Below, piece by piece: positions 23,553-33,687 of a stretch of DNA of 64,000 nucleotides (positions are counted from its first letter, which is position 1; every line of letters starts with the position of its first letter). The DNA comes from Burkholderiales bacterium RIFCSPLOWO2_02_FULL_57_36. GTDB lineage: Bacteria > Pseudomonadota > Gammaproteobacteria > Burkholderiales > Burkholderiaceae_D. The stretch spans positions 124,001 through 188,000 of the forward strand of contig MESE01000096.1 of NCBI GenBank assembly GCA_001770855.1. The letters are read 5' to 3'. Both the position numbers and the translations under genes were made by a program. The notes under the pieces were generated by a model. That model was not told where the DNA came from. It made no database searches and saw nothing but the letters and a program-made list of their open reading frames with translations.

Positions 23553-25124
23553 ATGACCACAGCCACCACAAATACGCTTGCCGAAAGAGACTTAACGTCC
23601 GCCATTCCAGCCCCCCGGGATTCGCTTGCTCCCGCACCTCCACCAGCCAATCGCGTATGGTCGGTGCGAGACAAAGGGCTGGTTGTCGTGGTCTCCCTGA
23701 TTGCCTACGCCATGTTTATCGCGGTGTTTGTCGTTCAACAGAAAAACCTGCTACTGCGCGATTTCGATGAAATACAACAATCGGTTGAAATAGATGGCTT
23801 GTTAAAACAGGTCGATGGGGCGATTTTTCAATCGGTGATGGCGACTTACGCCAACATTGATGCACTCGATCGCGGCGCGCTAATGCAGCGGATTCAGTTC
23901 CATTACCACACGCTGGTAACCAAGCATGCGGAATTGGGCGCTCGCGCGCCACAATACAATTTGAATCTGGCGAGCGTCAACGCCGCTTTAAGCCTTGCCG
24001 AGGTGGAGCCTTCTCGCATCAACTTGAATCAGTTGGCGCAAGCGTTGTTGAAAGCAAAAGGTGAATTCGCGCAGATCATCGAACAAGCCCAACAATCGCG
24101 CAAACAGATGACCGAAAATTACCGCAAGCTGGGCGATTCGATGGTCATGACGGCACTGTTGCTCGGAATGCTGGGATTGGCTTTGCTCGGAGCCCTCACG
24201 GTGCTTTTTTTCCGGCGATTGAAAGAAGACTTGCATACCCTGCGGATCAGGGCGATGGACATCGTGAACGGTTATCGGGATGCGCCGCTGCCGATCAGCC
24301 GCCACGATGAAGTAGGCCAGTTGATGATCGCGATCAACAACATGGCGAGTACACTCGACACTCGCGAAAAAGAGTTGATGATGGAGCGCCAAAAGTACTT
24401 TCATCAAGAAAAAATGGCGGCAATCGGCACTCTAGCGGCCGGAGTGGCGCATGAAATCGGCAATCCGATTGCGGCAATTTCCGGAATCGCGCAGGATATG
24501 GCGGAGCGCCGGAACGCCAATTGCGATATCGCGCTTTGCCAGCCTTGCAGACCTGACCTGATCCATATACAAACCCAGCGCATAGCGTCCATCACGCGGG
24601 AAATATCCGAGTTCGCATCGCACCAGACGGTAGAACCTCAACTGCTCGATTTGAATGGCTTGTTGCGTAGCGCCAGCGCCTTGATGCGTTACGACAAGCG
24701 TTCGCGTCGCATCGCATTGAACTTCAATCTGGATAGCCAGTTGCCCGCGTTTTATGGCGTCGCTGACCAAGCAACCCAGGTCATCATGAATTTGCTGGTC
24801 AACGCAATGGATGCGTTGGAAGAAGTGTTCGACCGCCCGCCCAGTATCACGATCGCGACACGCGCGCAAAACGGTCAAGTGCGCCTGAGCATCGAAGACA
24901 ATGGCTGCGGCATGGACAGCGCCACGCTGGCGCGCGTATTCGAGGCATTCTTTACCACCAAGGCGGTTGGCCATGGAACCGGTTTGGGATTGTCGCTGTG
25001 CTATTCGATCATGCAGAAAAATGGAGGATCCATCAGCATCGATTCCACGCTTGGCCGAGGCACATGCGTGCAAGCACTTTTTCCGACGACTGAAGCGGCT
25101 TATAACGAGATGAAAGCATTATGA
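23553..25124 (+). CDS. membrane sensor histidine kinase
   Basis: A 523-residue kinase. Membrane helices at about residues 44-62 and 196-220 bracket a largely helical periplasmic sensor domain. A HAMP linker follows (221-273), then the phosphoacceptor H-box GTLAAGVAHEIGNPIAAI with His300, and an ATPase domain with N-box NLLVNAMDAL, G1 DNGCGMD and G2 GHGTGLGLSL. Between the H-box and the second dimerisation helix is an insertion with CDIALCQPC (Cys324, 329, 332), which could bind metal or sense redox. The stop overlaps the regulator's ATG by 4 bases, so the two are a pair. The stimulus is unknown; the position next to heme and cytochrome genes suggests a redox or electron-acceptor signal. Confidence 0.9.
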   Translation: MTTATTNTLAERDLTSAIPAPRDSLAPAPPPANRVWSVRDKGLVVVVSLIAYAMFIAVFVVQQKNLLLRDFDEIQQSVEIDGLLKQVDGAIFQSVMATYANIDALDRGALMQRIQFHYHTLVTKHAELGARAPQYNLNLASVNAALSLAEVEPSRINLNQLAQALLKAKGEFAQIIEQAQQSRKQMTENYRKLGDSMVMTALLLGMLGLALLGALTVLFFRRLKEDLHTLRIRAMDIVNGYRDAPLPISRHDEVGQLMIAINNMASTLDTREKELMMERQKYFHQEKMAAIGTLAAGVAHEIGNPIAAISGIAQDMAERRNANCDIALCQPCRPDLIHIQTQRIASITREISEFASHQTVEPQLLDLNGLLRSASALMRYDKRSRRIALNFNLDSQLPAFYGVADQATQVIMNLLVNAMDALEEVFDRPPSITIATRAQNGQVRLSIEDNGCGMDSATLARVFEAFFTTKAVGHGTGLGLSLCYSIMQKNGGSISIDSTLGRGTCVQALFPTTEAAYNEMKAL

Positions 25125-26527
25125 CTTCGCTGGAAGTGTTGATAGTGGACGATGAACCGGCGATCCGCCAGGTACTGGCCGCTCATGTCGCCAGAGCCGG
25201 TCATTCCGTAAGCCAGGCCGGCAACGGCACGGGGGCGCTCGATCGACTCTCGAAAGGCGATGTGGACGTGGCGATCTGCGATATCCAGATGCCCGACATC
25301 AGCGGTATTGAACTGTTGCGACGGGCGCGTGCAGCCGGCATCGACACCAGTTTCATCATGATGACCGCCTATGCTTCCGTGGATACCGCAATTGAAGCGA
25401 TCAAGGCCGGCGCGGCAGACTACATGATCAAGCCGTTGCGCAATGAAGAAGTCATGCACCGCTTGCTGAAAGTGGGCGACGTGCGCGGCTTGCGCGCCGA
25501 GAATCAGGTATTGCGCAAACTGGTGCAGGGAAAACGTGAAGACTCATTCAATTTCCGGTCGCCTGCCATGCGTGAACTGGAGCGATTGATCAGCAAGGTT
25601 GCTCCGACCGACAGCACGGTTCTGGTGACCGGCGATAGCGGTACCGGCAAGGGTGTTATTGCACGTTTGATTCATCAGCAAAGTCCGCGCGCCGATGCGC
25701 CCTTCATCCCCATCAACTGCGGCGCGATTCCTGAAAACCTGATGGAAAGCGAGTTGTTCGGCCATACCAAGGGATCATTTACCGGCGCCGACAAGGCACG
25801 CAAGGGTTTGTTTCTGGAGGCGGACAAGGGCACTATTTTTCTTGATGAAATCGGTGAACTGCCGCTGCAATTGCAGGTCAAGCTACTGCATGTGATTGAG
25901 GAAAAAATGGTCCGCTCGGTCGGCAGCGAACAGGCGCGGCGCGCGGATGTAAGGATCGTCGCCGCTACCAATCGCGACCTGCGAAAAATGGTCGACGAAG
26001 GAACCTTCCGCGAGGATTTGTATTTCCGGCTGAGCGTGTTTCATGTACATGTACCACCATTGCGGGAAAGGCGGCAGGATATTCCCGGCCTGGTGCAGTT
26101 CCTGGTGCGGCGTGGCGCGCAGCGTTTGAATTGCGGCGCAGGCGTCACAGTCGCCGCCGATGTCGATGAACTATTGACCGCTTATGACTGGCCCGGCAAT
26201 GTACGTGAAATGGAGAACGTGATCGATCGGGCGCTGATCCTGGCGGAACACGGCAATATCACCTGTTCCGACTTGCCGCCTCAGATCACAAGATTGATGT
26301 CCGTCGATCGCCCGGAGTCAATGGCGGCAGAGCCGGGCGGAAATCTGCGTGAACAGGTGCGGCGATTCGAAGAATCCGTTATTTTCAGGGCCATCAACGA
26401 GTCGGACGGAGACCGTCGCCTGGCGGCCCAAAAATTGGGAATAGGTTTGTCGAGTCTTTACCGGAAGCTGGAAGAGTACCAGGCGCTGGGATCGTTACCG
26501 GCAGACGAAAACGAAAGTCGGCAGTAA
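25121..26527 (+). CDS. NtrC-family sigma-54-dependent response regulator
   Basis: A 468-residue activator: receiver domain with phosphoacceptor Asp54 (CDIQMPD), AAA+ domain with Walker A GDSGTGKG (171-178), sigma-54-contacting GSFTGA (218-223) and Walker B IFLDEIGE (239-246), and a C-terminal Fis-type helix-turn-helix (RLAAQKLGIGLSSLYRKLEE). All parts needed to drive sigma-54 polymerase open-complex formation are present. It is the only sigma-54 activator in the window and lies within 17 kb of five strong sigma-54 promoters, making it the natural candidate to control them. Confidence 0.93.
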   Translation: MTSLEVLIVDDEPAIRQVLAAHVARAGHSVSQAGNGTGALDRLSKGDVDVAICDIQMPDISGIELLRRARAAGIDTSFIMMTAYASVDTAIEAIKAGAADYMIKPLRNEEVMHRLLKVGDVRGLRAENQVLRKLVQGKREDSFNFRSPAMRELERLISKVAPTDSTVLVTGDSGTGKGVIARLIHQQSPRADAPFIPINCGAIPENLMESELFGHTKGSFTGADKARKGLFLEADKGTIFLDEIGELPLQLQVKLLHVIEEKMVRSVGSEQARRADVRIVAATNRDLRKMVDEGTFREDLYFRLSVFHVHVPPLRERRQDIPGLVQFLVRRGAQRLNCGAGVTVAADVDELLTAYDWPGNVREMENVIDRALILAEHGNITCSDLPPQITRLMSVDRPESMAAEPGGNLREQVRRFEESVIFRAINESDGDRRLAAQKLGIGLSSLYRKLEEYQALGSLPADENESRQ

Positions 26528-26714
26528 GGGCTCGCGCAGCAATAAGTGCATGCGGGACCATCCGCTTAACACTCGACCGATTGTTCCTGATCCCTTCTTT
26601 TTCACTTGCCGCGAAGGCGATGAACATCTGCGAATGCTGCGAACCGCATGGCTCAGTACCCGAGCCATTCAGGCCGGTGCCAAGTGATTTCGTTGAGATT
26701 TGAAAAGGAGAAAG

Positions 26715-26788
<74 letters not shown>

Positions 26789-26936
26789 GTAGATGTGTTA
26801 CAGAAATTGTAATACGCAACTAAATATATCCCACAGCAAGACCACTTTTCCAAATCCGGAAGACTTGTCAGGCGAGCTACGGGAGCTTGCAAGTGCCTCC
26901 GACTGCCGCCTCGCCGGCTTGATACCAGAAATGACA

Positions 26937-26969
26937 AAGCCTGTTAGTGAAATGATCACTAGCAGGCTT
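26937..26969 (-). terminator. terminator after tRNA-Pro
   Basis: AAGCCTGTTAGTGA (26937-26950) pairs with TCACTAGCAGGCTT (26956-26969) with one mismatch and a 5-base loop. On the minus strand the stem is followed by TGTCATTT directly after its own TTT end. It begins 8 bases beyond the tRNA-Pro 3' end. Confidence 0.65.
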
Positions 26970-26977
26970 ATCAATAC

Positions 26978-27054
26978 TGGTCGGAGTACAAGGATTCGAA
27001 CCTTGGACCCCCTGGTCCCAAACCAGGTGCGCTACCGGGCTGCGCCACACTCCG
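26978..27054 (-). tRNA. tRNA-Pro(TGG)
   Basis: The reverse complement gives acceptor CGGAGTG/TACTCCG, D-arm GCGCAGCCCGGTAGCGC, anticodon loop TTTGGGA (anticodon TGG) and T-loop GGTTCGAATCC. CCA is encoded (26978-26980). Confidence 0.95.
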
Positions 27055-27169
27055 AAAAAAAGAATCATACAGGAGCTATGCGCGCCGGTCAATTCCTAAT
27101 ATGCCTTGATTGACCGACAACGCGACCTGATACGGTAATTCGTTCCATAATTACCATTTAAATATGGTG

Positions 27170-28507
27170 TTAAACAGCCATCCGGCCCGCAATTCGCTGC
27201 GCCATCATTCTCGCCGTATCCGCGCATTTTGCTTCCACCATGACCCGGATCAGCGGTTCAGTGCCGGATGCTCGAATCAACACGCGGCCTGCGTCACCCA
27301 ACTCCATTTCCACCATTTCCTTTTCGGCCAGCAACGCACTATTTTTTTGCCAGTCGAATCCCGGTACGACTCTTACATTGATCAGTGTTTGGGGATAAAG
27401 CGCGATTTCCTCAGTGGATTGGGCAAGCGACTTGCCGCTTCGCTTCAGCGCCGACAACACTTGCAATGCCGAGACTATGCCATCGCCCGTCGTATGTTTA
27501 TCCAGGAAAAGCAAATGACCGGAGCCCTCGCCGCCGATCAACCAGCCGCGTTCCTGCAAAACCTCCAGTACGTAACGATCACCGACCTTGGCGCGTTCGA
27601 ATGCGACGCCCATTTGTTTGAATGCGACTTCCAGTGCCATGTTGGTCATCAGTGTGCCGACCGCACCCTGAATCGGCTTGACCGCCATGCGGTCCTTGAC
27701 CATCACGTAAAGTAGTTCGTCGCCGTTATATACGCGCCCTGCGGCATCGACCATCAGCAATCTGTCCGCATCGCCATCCAGCGCGATCCCGAGATCGGCT
27801 TGATTTTCCCGTACCGCCTCGGACAATGCCTCGGGCGCGGTTGCGCCGAAACCGTCATTGATATTCAGGCCGTTCGGCTGGTTGCCGATTGCAATCACTT
27901 CCGCGCCTAATTCATGGAACACGTCGGGCGCAATGTTGTATGCGGCGCCGTGCGCGCAATCGACCACGATTTTCAAGCCGCGCAGATCCAGTTCATTCGG
28001 AAAGGTACTTTTGCAAAATTCGATATAACGGCCTCTTGCGTCATCAAGCCTTTTTGCCTTCCCCAATTTTTCTGATGAAACACACTCGATGGGATTATCC
28101 ATTGCAGCTTCGATCGCGATCTCAACCGCATCGGGTAATTTGTTGCCTTGCGCCGAAAAAAATTTGATGCCATTGTCTTGATACGGATTATGCGAAGCGG
28201 ATATCACGACCCCGGCCGACAATCGCAAGGCTCGCGTCAGGTAGGCAACCGCAGGAGTCGGCACCGGGCCGGCGAGCATCACGTCGACGCCTGCTGCGGC
28301 AAAACCTGCTTCCAGCGCTGCTTCGAGCATGTATCCCGAGATCCGCGTATCTTTGCCGATCAGAACGGTCGGCTTGCCGCTTGCCGATTCGGCGCGTGCC
28401 AACACCTTGCCTGCGGCATAGCCGAGCTTCATCACAAAGTCTGGGGTAATCGGCACCGCACCTACTCGCCCGCGTACGCCATCGGTACCAAAATATTTAC
28501 GTGTCAT
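27170..28507 (-). CDS. glmM: phosphoglucosamine mutase
   Basis: A 445-residue alpha-D-phosphohexomutase making glucosamine-1-phosphate for peptidoglycan and LPS. Seen are the N-terminal FGTDGVRG, the catalytic serine loop VISASHNP (near residue 102), the metal-binding DGDADR and the sugar-binding GEGSGH, with the phosphate-binding [12 protein letters not shown] at the C terminus. It follows folP by 21 bases on the same strand, the usual ftsH-folP-glmM order. Confidence 0.96.
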   Translation of the reverse strand: MTRKYFGTDGVRGRVGAVPITPDFVMKLGYAAGKVLARAESASGKPTVLIGKDTRISGYMLEAALEAGFAAAGVDVMLAGPVPTPAVAYLTRALRLSAGVVISASHNPYQDNGIKFFSAQGNKLPDAVEIAIEAAMDNPIECVSSEKLGKAKRLDDARGRYIEFCKSTFPNELDLRGLKIVVDCAHGAAYNIAPDVFHELGAEVIAIGNQPNGLNINDGFGATAPEALSEAVRENQADLGIALDGDADRLLMVDAAGRVYNGDELLYVMVKDRMAVKPIQGAVGTLMTNMALEVAFKQMGVAFERAKVGDRYVLEVLQERGWLIGGEGSGHLLFLDKHTTGDGIVSALQVLSALKRSGKSLAQSTEEIALYPQTLINVRVVPGFDWQKNSALLAEKEMVEMELGDAGRVLIRASGTEPLIRVMVEAKCADTARMMAQRIAGRMAV

Positions 28508-28528
28508 TTTTTCGCTCTAAGCTATTAA

Positions 28529-29377
28529 TTATGATTTCTGCGTCGCCGCCTGCCAAACCTTCAGTGCATCGACCGTCTGCGCCACATCATGAACGCGCAC
28601 GATCCGCACACCCTGCATGACTGCCGCCAGCGCAGCGGCCAGACTGGCCGCCAGCCGATCTTCAACCGCTCGTCCGGTAATCGTGCCAAGCATGGACTTG
28701 CGAGACAATCCCGCCAGTATCGGCAATTGCAGATCGTCTTGCATTTTTCCGATATTTTTTAACAGCTCAAGATTGTGCACAGTCGTTTTGCCGAACCCGA
28801 ATCCCGGATCGACGCATAAACGGCTTCGAGCCATTCCAAGTGCTTCCATTTCCTCTACGCGCTGACGCAGGAAGGCAGTCACTTCGGCGACAACGTCCTG
28901 ATATTCAGGTTCAAGTTGCATGGTCTGCGGATCTCTTTGCATGTGCATGATACACAGTGCGCAATCGCTTTCCTTGACCGCGCTCATTGCGCCATCCGCC
29001 CGAAAACCATGGATATCGTTGATCATGTCGGCGCCGGCTTCGAGGGCTTCGCGCATGACTAGCGGCTTGGAAGTATCGACCGATAGAGGCTTGCCGCAAT
29101 CGCGCAATGCATACACCACGGGCATCACGCGCCCCAGTTCTTCCTCGATCGGCAACGGCGGCGCGCCAGGCCGGCTCGATTCGCCGCCTATGTCGATAAT
29201 ATCCACGTCCTCCGCGATCATTTGCTCGGCGCGCGACAACGCCATTTCCAATGAATCGAATCGACCGCCATCCGAGAACGAATCCGGCGTGACATTCAGT
29301 ATCCCCATGACGAGCGGCCTGCGCTGCTTCGGATCAAGGGACAAACGGTAACGTCCGCATTGCAAGATCTGGTTCAT
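28529..29377 (-). CDS. folP: dihydropteroate synthase
   Basis: A 282-residue TIM-barrel enzyme joining 6-hydroxymethyl-dihydropterin pyrophosphate and p-aminobenzoate in folate synthesis, the sulfonamide target. Seen are MGILNVTPDSFSDGG (pyrophosphate loop), DIGGESSRPGA, DPGFGFGKT and the C-terminal RVHDV. Length is normal. It is separated from ftsH by an intrinsic terminator, so read-through or a promoter within 29378-29459 must serve folP-glmM. Confidence 0.96.
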   Translation of the reverse strand: MNQILQCGRYRLSLDPKQRRPLVMGILNVTPDSFSDGGRFDSLEMALSRAEQMIAEDVDIIDIGGESSRPGAPPLPIEEELGRVMPVVYALRDCGKPLSVDTSKPLVMREALEAGADMINDIHGFRADGAMSAVKESDCALCIMHMQRDPQTMQLEPEYQDVVAEVTAFLRQRVEEMEALGMARSRLCVDPGFGFGKTTVHNLELLKNIGKMQDDLQLPILAGLSRKSMLGTITGRAVEDRLAASLAAALAAVMQGVRIVRVHDVAQTVDALKVWQAATQKS

Positions 29378-29384
29378 CGTTTTG

Positions 29385-29419
29385 ATAAAGAAAAAGGGCG
29401 AGGATCACTCCTCACCCTT
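29385..29419 (-). terminator. intrinsic terminator after ftsH
   Basis: AAGGGCGAGGA (29394-29404) pairs with TCCTCACCCTT (29409-29419), one mismatch, loop TCAC. On the minus strand the stem runs into TTTCTTTATC, a good U-tract, 40 bases past the ftsH stop. Confidence 0.8.
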
Positions 29420-29459
29420 GTATTGCGCCTGTCGGATTCAAGCCAACATCACACCGTAA

Positions 29460-31346
29460 TCAGGCTGGGGCAGGCGCGTTGGGCGCCACTCCACCTGGCG
29501 GCGTATTATCCGACGACCGCTTGATGGGAATACCCGCCTTCGGCGGACGCGGTTCGCGGCCTTCCATGATGTCGTTGATCTGGTCCGCATCGAGCGTTTC
29601 CCAATCGAGCAAAGTCTTGGCCATCAGATCGACCTTGTCCTTGTTCTCTTCAAGAAGGCGGCGCGACAACGCGTACTGGGCATCGAGAATACTGCGGATT
29701 TCCGTATCCACTTTCTGCTGAGTCGCCTCGGACACGGTTTTCGACGACATGCGTCCGAAATAGGCATCCTGCTCGGTATCCTCGTACACCATGGTACCGA
29801 GGGATTCCGACATGCCGTAACGCGTCACCATCGCACGTGCAAGCTTGGTTGCGCGTTCAAAATCGTTCGACGCACCGGTCGACATCTGATGCATGAAAAT
29901 CTCTTCCGAAATACGGCCGGCAAACAGGATCGCAATTTCCTCGAGCATCTTGTCTTTATACATGTTGACCCGGTCATGTTCGGGCAACTGCCAGGTCAAG
30001 CCAAGAGCAAATCCACGCGGCATGATGGTGACCTTGTGCACCGGATCAGCCTTGGGCAGCAGTTTGGCGACCACTGCATGGCCGGACTCGTGATACGCGG
30101 TATTCCTGCGTTCTTCCTCGCGCATCACAGCCGATTTGCGTTCCGGTCCCATCACGATCTTGTCCTTGGCATCCTCGAAATCCTGCATCTCAACCAGCCG
30201 TTTGCTGCGGCGTGCCGCAAACAATGCAGCTTCGTTGACAAGGTTGGCCAGATCGGCACCGGAAAAACCGGGGGTACCGCGCGCAAGAATGTCAGCCTTG
30301 ACGTCGGGCGCGATCGGCACTTTACGCATGTGCACATACAGAATCTGTTCACGGCCACGAATATCCGGCAAGCCAACCATCACCTGACGATCGAAACGGC
30401 CCGGACGCAGCAATGCCTTGTCGAGCACATCGGCGCGGTTGGTCGCGGCAATCACGATGACTCCGGAATTCGCTTCAAAACCATCCATTTCGACCAGCAA
30501 CTGGTTGAGTGTCTGCTCGCGCTCGTCATTGCCGCCGCCCATGCCGGCGCCGCGATGACGGCCCACAGCGTCGATCTCGTCGATGAAGATAATGCATGGC
30601 GCATGTTTCTTTGCATTTTCAAACATGTCGCGTACGCGCGAAGCGCCGACACCCACGAACATTTCGACGAAGTCCGAACCGGAAATCGTGAAGAACGGTA
30701 CTTTGGCTTCACCCGCGATCGCCCGCGCCAGCAATGTCTTACCGGTACCGGGAGGGCCGACCATCAGCACGCCGCGCGGAATACGGCCACCCAGCTTTTG
30801 AAACTTGGTAGGGTCGCGCAAGAAATCAACCAGTTCCTGCACTTCTTCTTTTGCCTCATCACAACCCGCGACATCGGCAAATGTTACTGCGTTGGTGTGT
30901 TCGTCCAGCATCCGCGCTTTGGATTTTCCGAACGAAAACGCTCCGCCCTTGCCGCCGCCCTGCATTTGACGCATGAAAAATATCCATACGCCAATCAGCA
31001 ACAACATCGGGAACCAGGAAATAAAGACTTGCGACAGGAATGATGGCGGCTCCGGCTGCTTCACGTCGAACTTGACGCCATTATTGACCAAGTCACCAAT
31101 CAAGCCGCGGTCCAGATTAGTCACCGTAGCCTTGATTTTTTTGCCTTCCGTGGTCGTTGCAACGATCGAGCGATCCTCGATGGTCGCTTCCCTGATCCGT
31201 TTTGCATTTACCTCATCCAGGAAGTCCGAATAAGGAATAGACGTTGCACCACCTGCGATTCCGCGATCGTCGAACTGTTTAAACACAGTAAACAAGACCA
31301 ATCCGATCACTACCCAGATAGCCGCTTTGGAAAACATGTTGTTCAC
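29460..31346 (-). CDS. ftsH: ATP-dependent membrane zinc metalloprotease FtsH
   Basis: A 628-residue inner-membrane AAA+ protease for quality control and regulated proteolysis. It has two N-terminal membrane helices flanking a periplasmic domain, Walker A GPPGTGKT, Walker [12 protein letters not shown], the second region of homology, and the zinc-binding HESGH motif. A Pro/Ala-rich tail closes the protein. The start is a GTG (GTG AAC AAC ATG) with AAGGAG five bases upstream; [11 protein letters not shown] is the usual family N terminus. rlmE lies upstream as in most proteobacteria. Confidence 0.96.
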   Translation of the reverse strand: MNNMFSKAAIWVVIGLVLFTVFKQFDDRGIAGGATSIPYSDFLDEVNAKRIREATIEDRSIVATTTEGKKIKATVTNLDRGLIGDLVNNGVKFDVKQPEPPSFLSQVFISWFPMLLLIGVWIFFMRQMQGGGKGGAFSFGKSKARMLDEHTNAVTFADVAGCDEAKEEVQELVDFLRDPTKFQKLGGRIPRGVLMVGPPGTGKTLLARAIAGEAKVPFFTISGSDFVEMFVGVGASRVRDMFENAKKHAPCIIFIDEIDAVGRHRGAGMGGGNDEREQTLNQLLVEMDGFEANSGVIVIAATNRADVLDKALLRPGRFDRQVMVGLPDIRGREQILYVHMRKVPIAPDVKADILARGTPGFSGADLANLVNEAALFAARRSKRLVEMQDFEDAKDKIVMGPERKSAVMREEERRNTAYHESGHAVVAKLLPKADPVHKVTIMPRGFALGLTWQLPEHDRVNMYKDKMLEEIAILFAGRISEEIFMHQMSTGASNDFERATKLARAMVTRYGMSESLGTMVYEDTEQDAYFGRMSSKTVSEATQQKVDTEIRSILDAQYALSRRLLEENKDKVDLMAKTLLDWETLDADQINDIMEGREPRPPKAGIPIKRSSDNTPPGGVAPNAPAPA

Positions 31347-31464
31347 TAGGACTCCTTGGACGCACGACGCGCCTTTTTCACAATTGAAATTCTACTCGTA
31401 ATAATGGGGGCTTGCTAGGCTGGATATCGGGCCAAACCCTCGACAATCAAGGGTAAAAAAGCAA

Positions 31465-32109
31465 CTAAACGGGATTTTTCAGTATTTTCCCGAGTAAAAA
31501 AATCTCTGAAGATTTATCCCTGCTGGCTTTAGGCTTTTTCTGGCTTACCGTCTTGAACTCGCTTTTGAATTTTTCGACGATCTGGCTGTACCCGGTGCCG
31601 TTGAAACATTTGACGAGCAAGGCCCCGGAAGGTTTCAAATGGGCTTGCGCAAATTCGACCGCCAAGTCGATGAGTTGTTCAACGCGGGCTGCATCGGAAA
31701 ACGCGATTCCCGACAGGTTGGGGGCCATGTCCGACAATACCAGATCCGCCTTGCGTCCATCCAGCACCGCTTCCAACTGCTTCAATACACTCTCTTCCCT
31801 GAAATCACCCTGAATGAATTGTACGTCCGCAATCGGCTCCATCGGCAGCATGTCCAGCGCGATGATGGTGCCATGAATCCCGCCGCCGACCTGCCCGGCC
31901 AGTTTGTTCCGCGCATACTGTGCCCAGCTGCCCGGAGTGGATCCCAAATCCAGAATCACCTGACCGGGTTTGATCAATTTCTCGCTTTCATCGATTTCCT
32001 TGAGTTTGTATGCTGCGCGTGCGCGGTATCCTTCCTTTTGCGCCAGCTTTACGTAAGGGTCGTTGATGTGGTCGTGCAGCCAGTTTTTGTTTAATTTGTT
32101 CTTTGCCAT
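31465..32109 (-). CDS. rlmE: 23S rRNA 2'-O-ribose methyltransferase RlmE (FtsJ)
   Basis: A 214-residue SAM-dependent methyltransferase modifying U2552 of 23S rRNA. The SAM-binding [11 protein letters not shown] and the catalytic K-D-K-E residues ([13 protein letters not shown] region, [19 protein letters not shown]) are visible, and the N terminus [19 protein letters not shown] is typical. It is transcribed toward ftsH and lies 30 bases from the divergent yhbY gene. Confidence 0.95.
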   Translation of the reverse strand: MAKNKLNKNWLHDHINDPYVKLAQKEGYRARAAYKLKEIDESEKLIKPGQVILDLGSTPGSWAQYARNKLAGQVGGGIHGTIIALDMLPMEPIADVQFIQGDFREESVLKQLEAVLDGRKADLVLSDMAPNLSGIAFSDAARVEQLIDLAVEFAQAHLKPSGALLVKCFNGTGYSQIVEKFKSEFKTVSQKKPKASRDKSSEIFLLGKILKNPV

Positions 32110-32139
32110 TCGCGTAGAATACCGGTTTTAAGGATTTTT

Positions 32140-32613
32140 ATGCTGAAACTTACACCCGCGGAGCGCAGTACGCTTCGCGCCGAAGCGCATGCGCTCAGTC
32201 CCGTCGTCATGATTGGCGACGCAGGCCTGACAGCTGCAGTTCTTAAGGAAATCGATGCCGGGTTGAACTCGCACGGATTGATCAAAGTGCGTGTTTTCGG
32301 CGATGATCGCGATGCGCGTATCGCGATGTATGAAACGATCTGCGACAAGCTGGATGCCGCTCCCATACAACATATCGGCAAACTCCTTGTGCTATTCAGG
32401 CCAAAACCGGAAGCCGCGAAAGAACGCAGCGAAAAACGCGGCAAAGGCTTGCGTGAAGTGACCATCGTGAAACCCAGTCCCAGTGGCACCAAACGTCCTT
32501 CGGTCACGAAAGTAATGGTAAAGGGCAATGAACGCGTCACTCAAGGCGGGTCGATCAAGCGCGTCAAGCCGCGTCAAGCCAGTCCCAAAAAATCTTCTTT
32601 GGGCAGAGGTTGA
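32140..32613 (+). CDS. yhbY: YhbY-family RNA-binding protein with basic tail
   Basis: A 157-residue protein whose first 95 residues are a CRM (YhbY) domain, including VMIGDAGLTAAVLKEID and GKLLVLFRPKP. YhbY associates with pre-50S ribosomal particles. After the domain is a 60-residue Lys/Arg-rich, low-complexity extension, longer than E. coli YhbY. The tail contains a 10-bp tandem repeat (32561-32580) that is not a multiple of three. A clear AAGGA precedes the ATG. Confidence 0.9.
   Translation: MLKLTPAERSTLRAEAHALSPVVMIGDAGLTAAVLKEIDAGLNSHGLIKVRVFGDDRDARIAMYETICDKLDAAPIQHIGKLLVLFRPKPEAAKERSEKRGKGLREVTIVKPSPSGTKRPSVTKVMVKGNERVTQGGSIKRVKPRQASPKKSSLGRG
32561..32580. repeat. 10-bp tandem repeat in the yhbY tail
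   Basis: GCGTCAAGCC occurs twice in direct succession. Because the unit is not a multiple of three, gain or loss of one copy shifts the yhbY reading frame and changes the C-terminal tail. Confidence 0.9.
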
Positions 32614-32634
32614 TTCGGACATTGCCGCGTTAAT

Positions 32635-32670
32635 GCATGGTTATCGTATTTTGCATGGTTATCGTATTTT
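32635..32670. repeat. 18-bp perfect tandem duplication
   Basis: GCATGGTTATCGTATTTT is present twice in tandem (32635-32652, 32653-32670). The second copy contains the stop codon and last codons of the DUF4149 gene; the first lies in the convergent yhbY/DUF4149 gap. It looks like a recent slippage duplication. Confidence 0.95.
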
Positions 32671-33108
32671 CAAGATCAATCCGATTCCAAGCAGGCTTTG
32701 AATCAGATAAAACGCGGCAGAAAATCCATGCAGAATGCTGAATTTCATTCTGGCATCAGAATCCATAACGCCTTCAGGACCCGCTCCTTCCCGTAGCAAT
32801 GCCATCATCGGCTGCAATCCGAAGTAACCGATCAATGTGCAAACCAGCATCGCGCATACGATTGCAAACAGAATCTTGTGCGGCCGGGAGCGCTCATCGG
32901 CGCTGCCAAATGCCAGCGATGCAATCAGCAGCACGGAGCAAACCACTGACACCCATGCTTCAATCCGGAACAGCTGACCGGCAATCGTTCCCGCAAGCAC
33001 CTTGCTCGGTAATGTGGAAAACAGCACAGGTGCGACAACATAACCGATAGTCCACAGGCTGCCCGCCCAGAACGTTGCGACAAGTATCCGTGCCCGCAGC
33101 AGTAGCAT
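32659..33108 (-). CDS. DUF4149 membrane protein
   Basis: A 149-residue protein with four membrane helices (FWAGSLWTIGYVVAPVLF is the first family block) matching DUF4149, of unknown function. The frame extends to a TTG at 33117 that overlaps the greA stop, but the ATG at 33108 gives the normal N terminus. It is downstream of greA and probably co-transcribed. Its stop codon lies in the second copy of an 18-bp tandem duplication. Confidence 0.82.
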   Translation of the reverse strand: MLLLRARILVATFWAGSLWTIGYVVAPVLFSTLPSKVLAGTIAGQLFRIEAWVSVVCSVLLIASLAFGSADERSRPHKILFAIVCAMLVCTLIGYFGLQPMMALLREGAGPEGVMDSDARMKFSILHGFSAAFYLIQSLLGIGLILKIR

Positions 33109-33113
33109 GCCGA

Positions 33114-33590
33114 TCAAATATACCGGACTTCAAGAACCTCATATTCGCGCACGCCGGATGGGGCTTGCACTTCGACAACATCACCCGCATATTTTCCGAT
33201 CAGCGCACGCGCGATCGGCGAAGTGATGGATACCTTCGACTCCTTGAGATCGGCTTCATCGACACCGACGATTTGGTAAGTCACCTTGTCGCCCGACTCC
33301 AGATCCGCCAAGTCGACCGTCGATGCAAACACGATACGGCCTTCGGCGTCCAGCAACATCGGATCGATAATCTGGGCGGCACCCAGTTTTCCTTCCAGAT
33401 CGGCGATGCGGCCCTCTACGAAACTTTGCCGCTCCTTGGCGGCATCGTATTCGGCATTCTCGGATAGATCGCCTTGCGCCCGCGCTTCGGAAATCGCATT
33501 GATGATGGCCGGACGTTCTTTGGTTTTCAAACGGCTCAACTCCTCCTTGAGGAGTTCTGCGCCGTGTTTGGTAATAGGAACTGAATTCAT
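33114..33590 (-). CDS. greA: transcription elongation factor GreA
   Basis: A 158-residue factor that rescues backtracked RNA polymerase. The N-terminal coiled coil contains the catalytic acidic tip in [16 protein letters not shown], and the C-terminal FKBP-like domain has [18 protein letters not shown]. The frame is open for 13 more codons upstream, but [12 protein letters not shown] is the usual family start. It follows carB, as is common in Betaproteobacteria. Confidence 0.95.
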   Translation of the reverse strand: MNSVPITKHGAELLKEELSRLKTKERPAIINAISEARAQGDLSENAEYDAAKERQSFVEGRIADLEGKLGAAQIIDPMLLDAEGRIVFASTVDLADLESGDKVTYQIVGVDEADLKESKVSITSPIARALIGKYAGDVVEVQAPSGVREYEVLEVRYI

Positions 33591-33614
33591 GATTTTTGTC
33601 TGATGAAATGAAAA

Positions 33615-33668
33615 CCACAGAGGTCGCAAACAGCACCGAAAACCCGGCGCCCTCTGCGATGTCTGTGG
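33615..33668 (-). terminator. long-loop hairpin between carB and greA
   Basis: CCACAGAGGTCGCA (33615-33628) and TGCGATGTCTGTGG (33655-33668) pair over 7 + 5 bases with an internal mismatch. On the minus strand the stem is followed by TTTTCATTTC. It may partly terminate carAB transcripts ahead of greA. Confidence 0.45.
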
Positions 33669-33687
33669 CTAAAGTTTAACTATGAAC

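Noticed and set aside
26648-26668. 7-bp hairpin ATGGCTC/GAGCCAT after the response regulator gene
   Set aside because: Short stem with no T-tract, and 120 bases beyond the stop; not enough to call a terminator.
26793-27113. Open frame of 106 codons across the tRNA-Pro region
   Set aside because: It runs antisense through the tRNA and terminator, and has no ribosome binding site or family resemblance.
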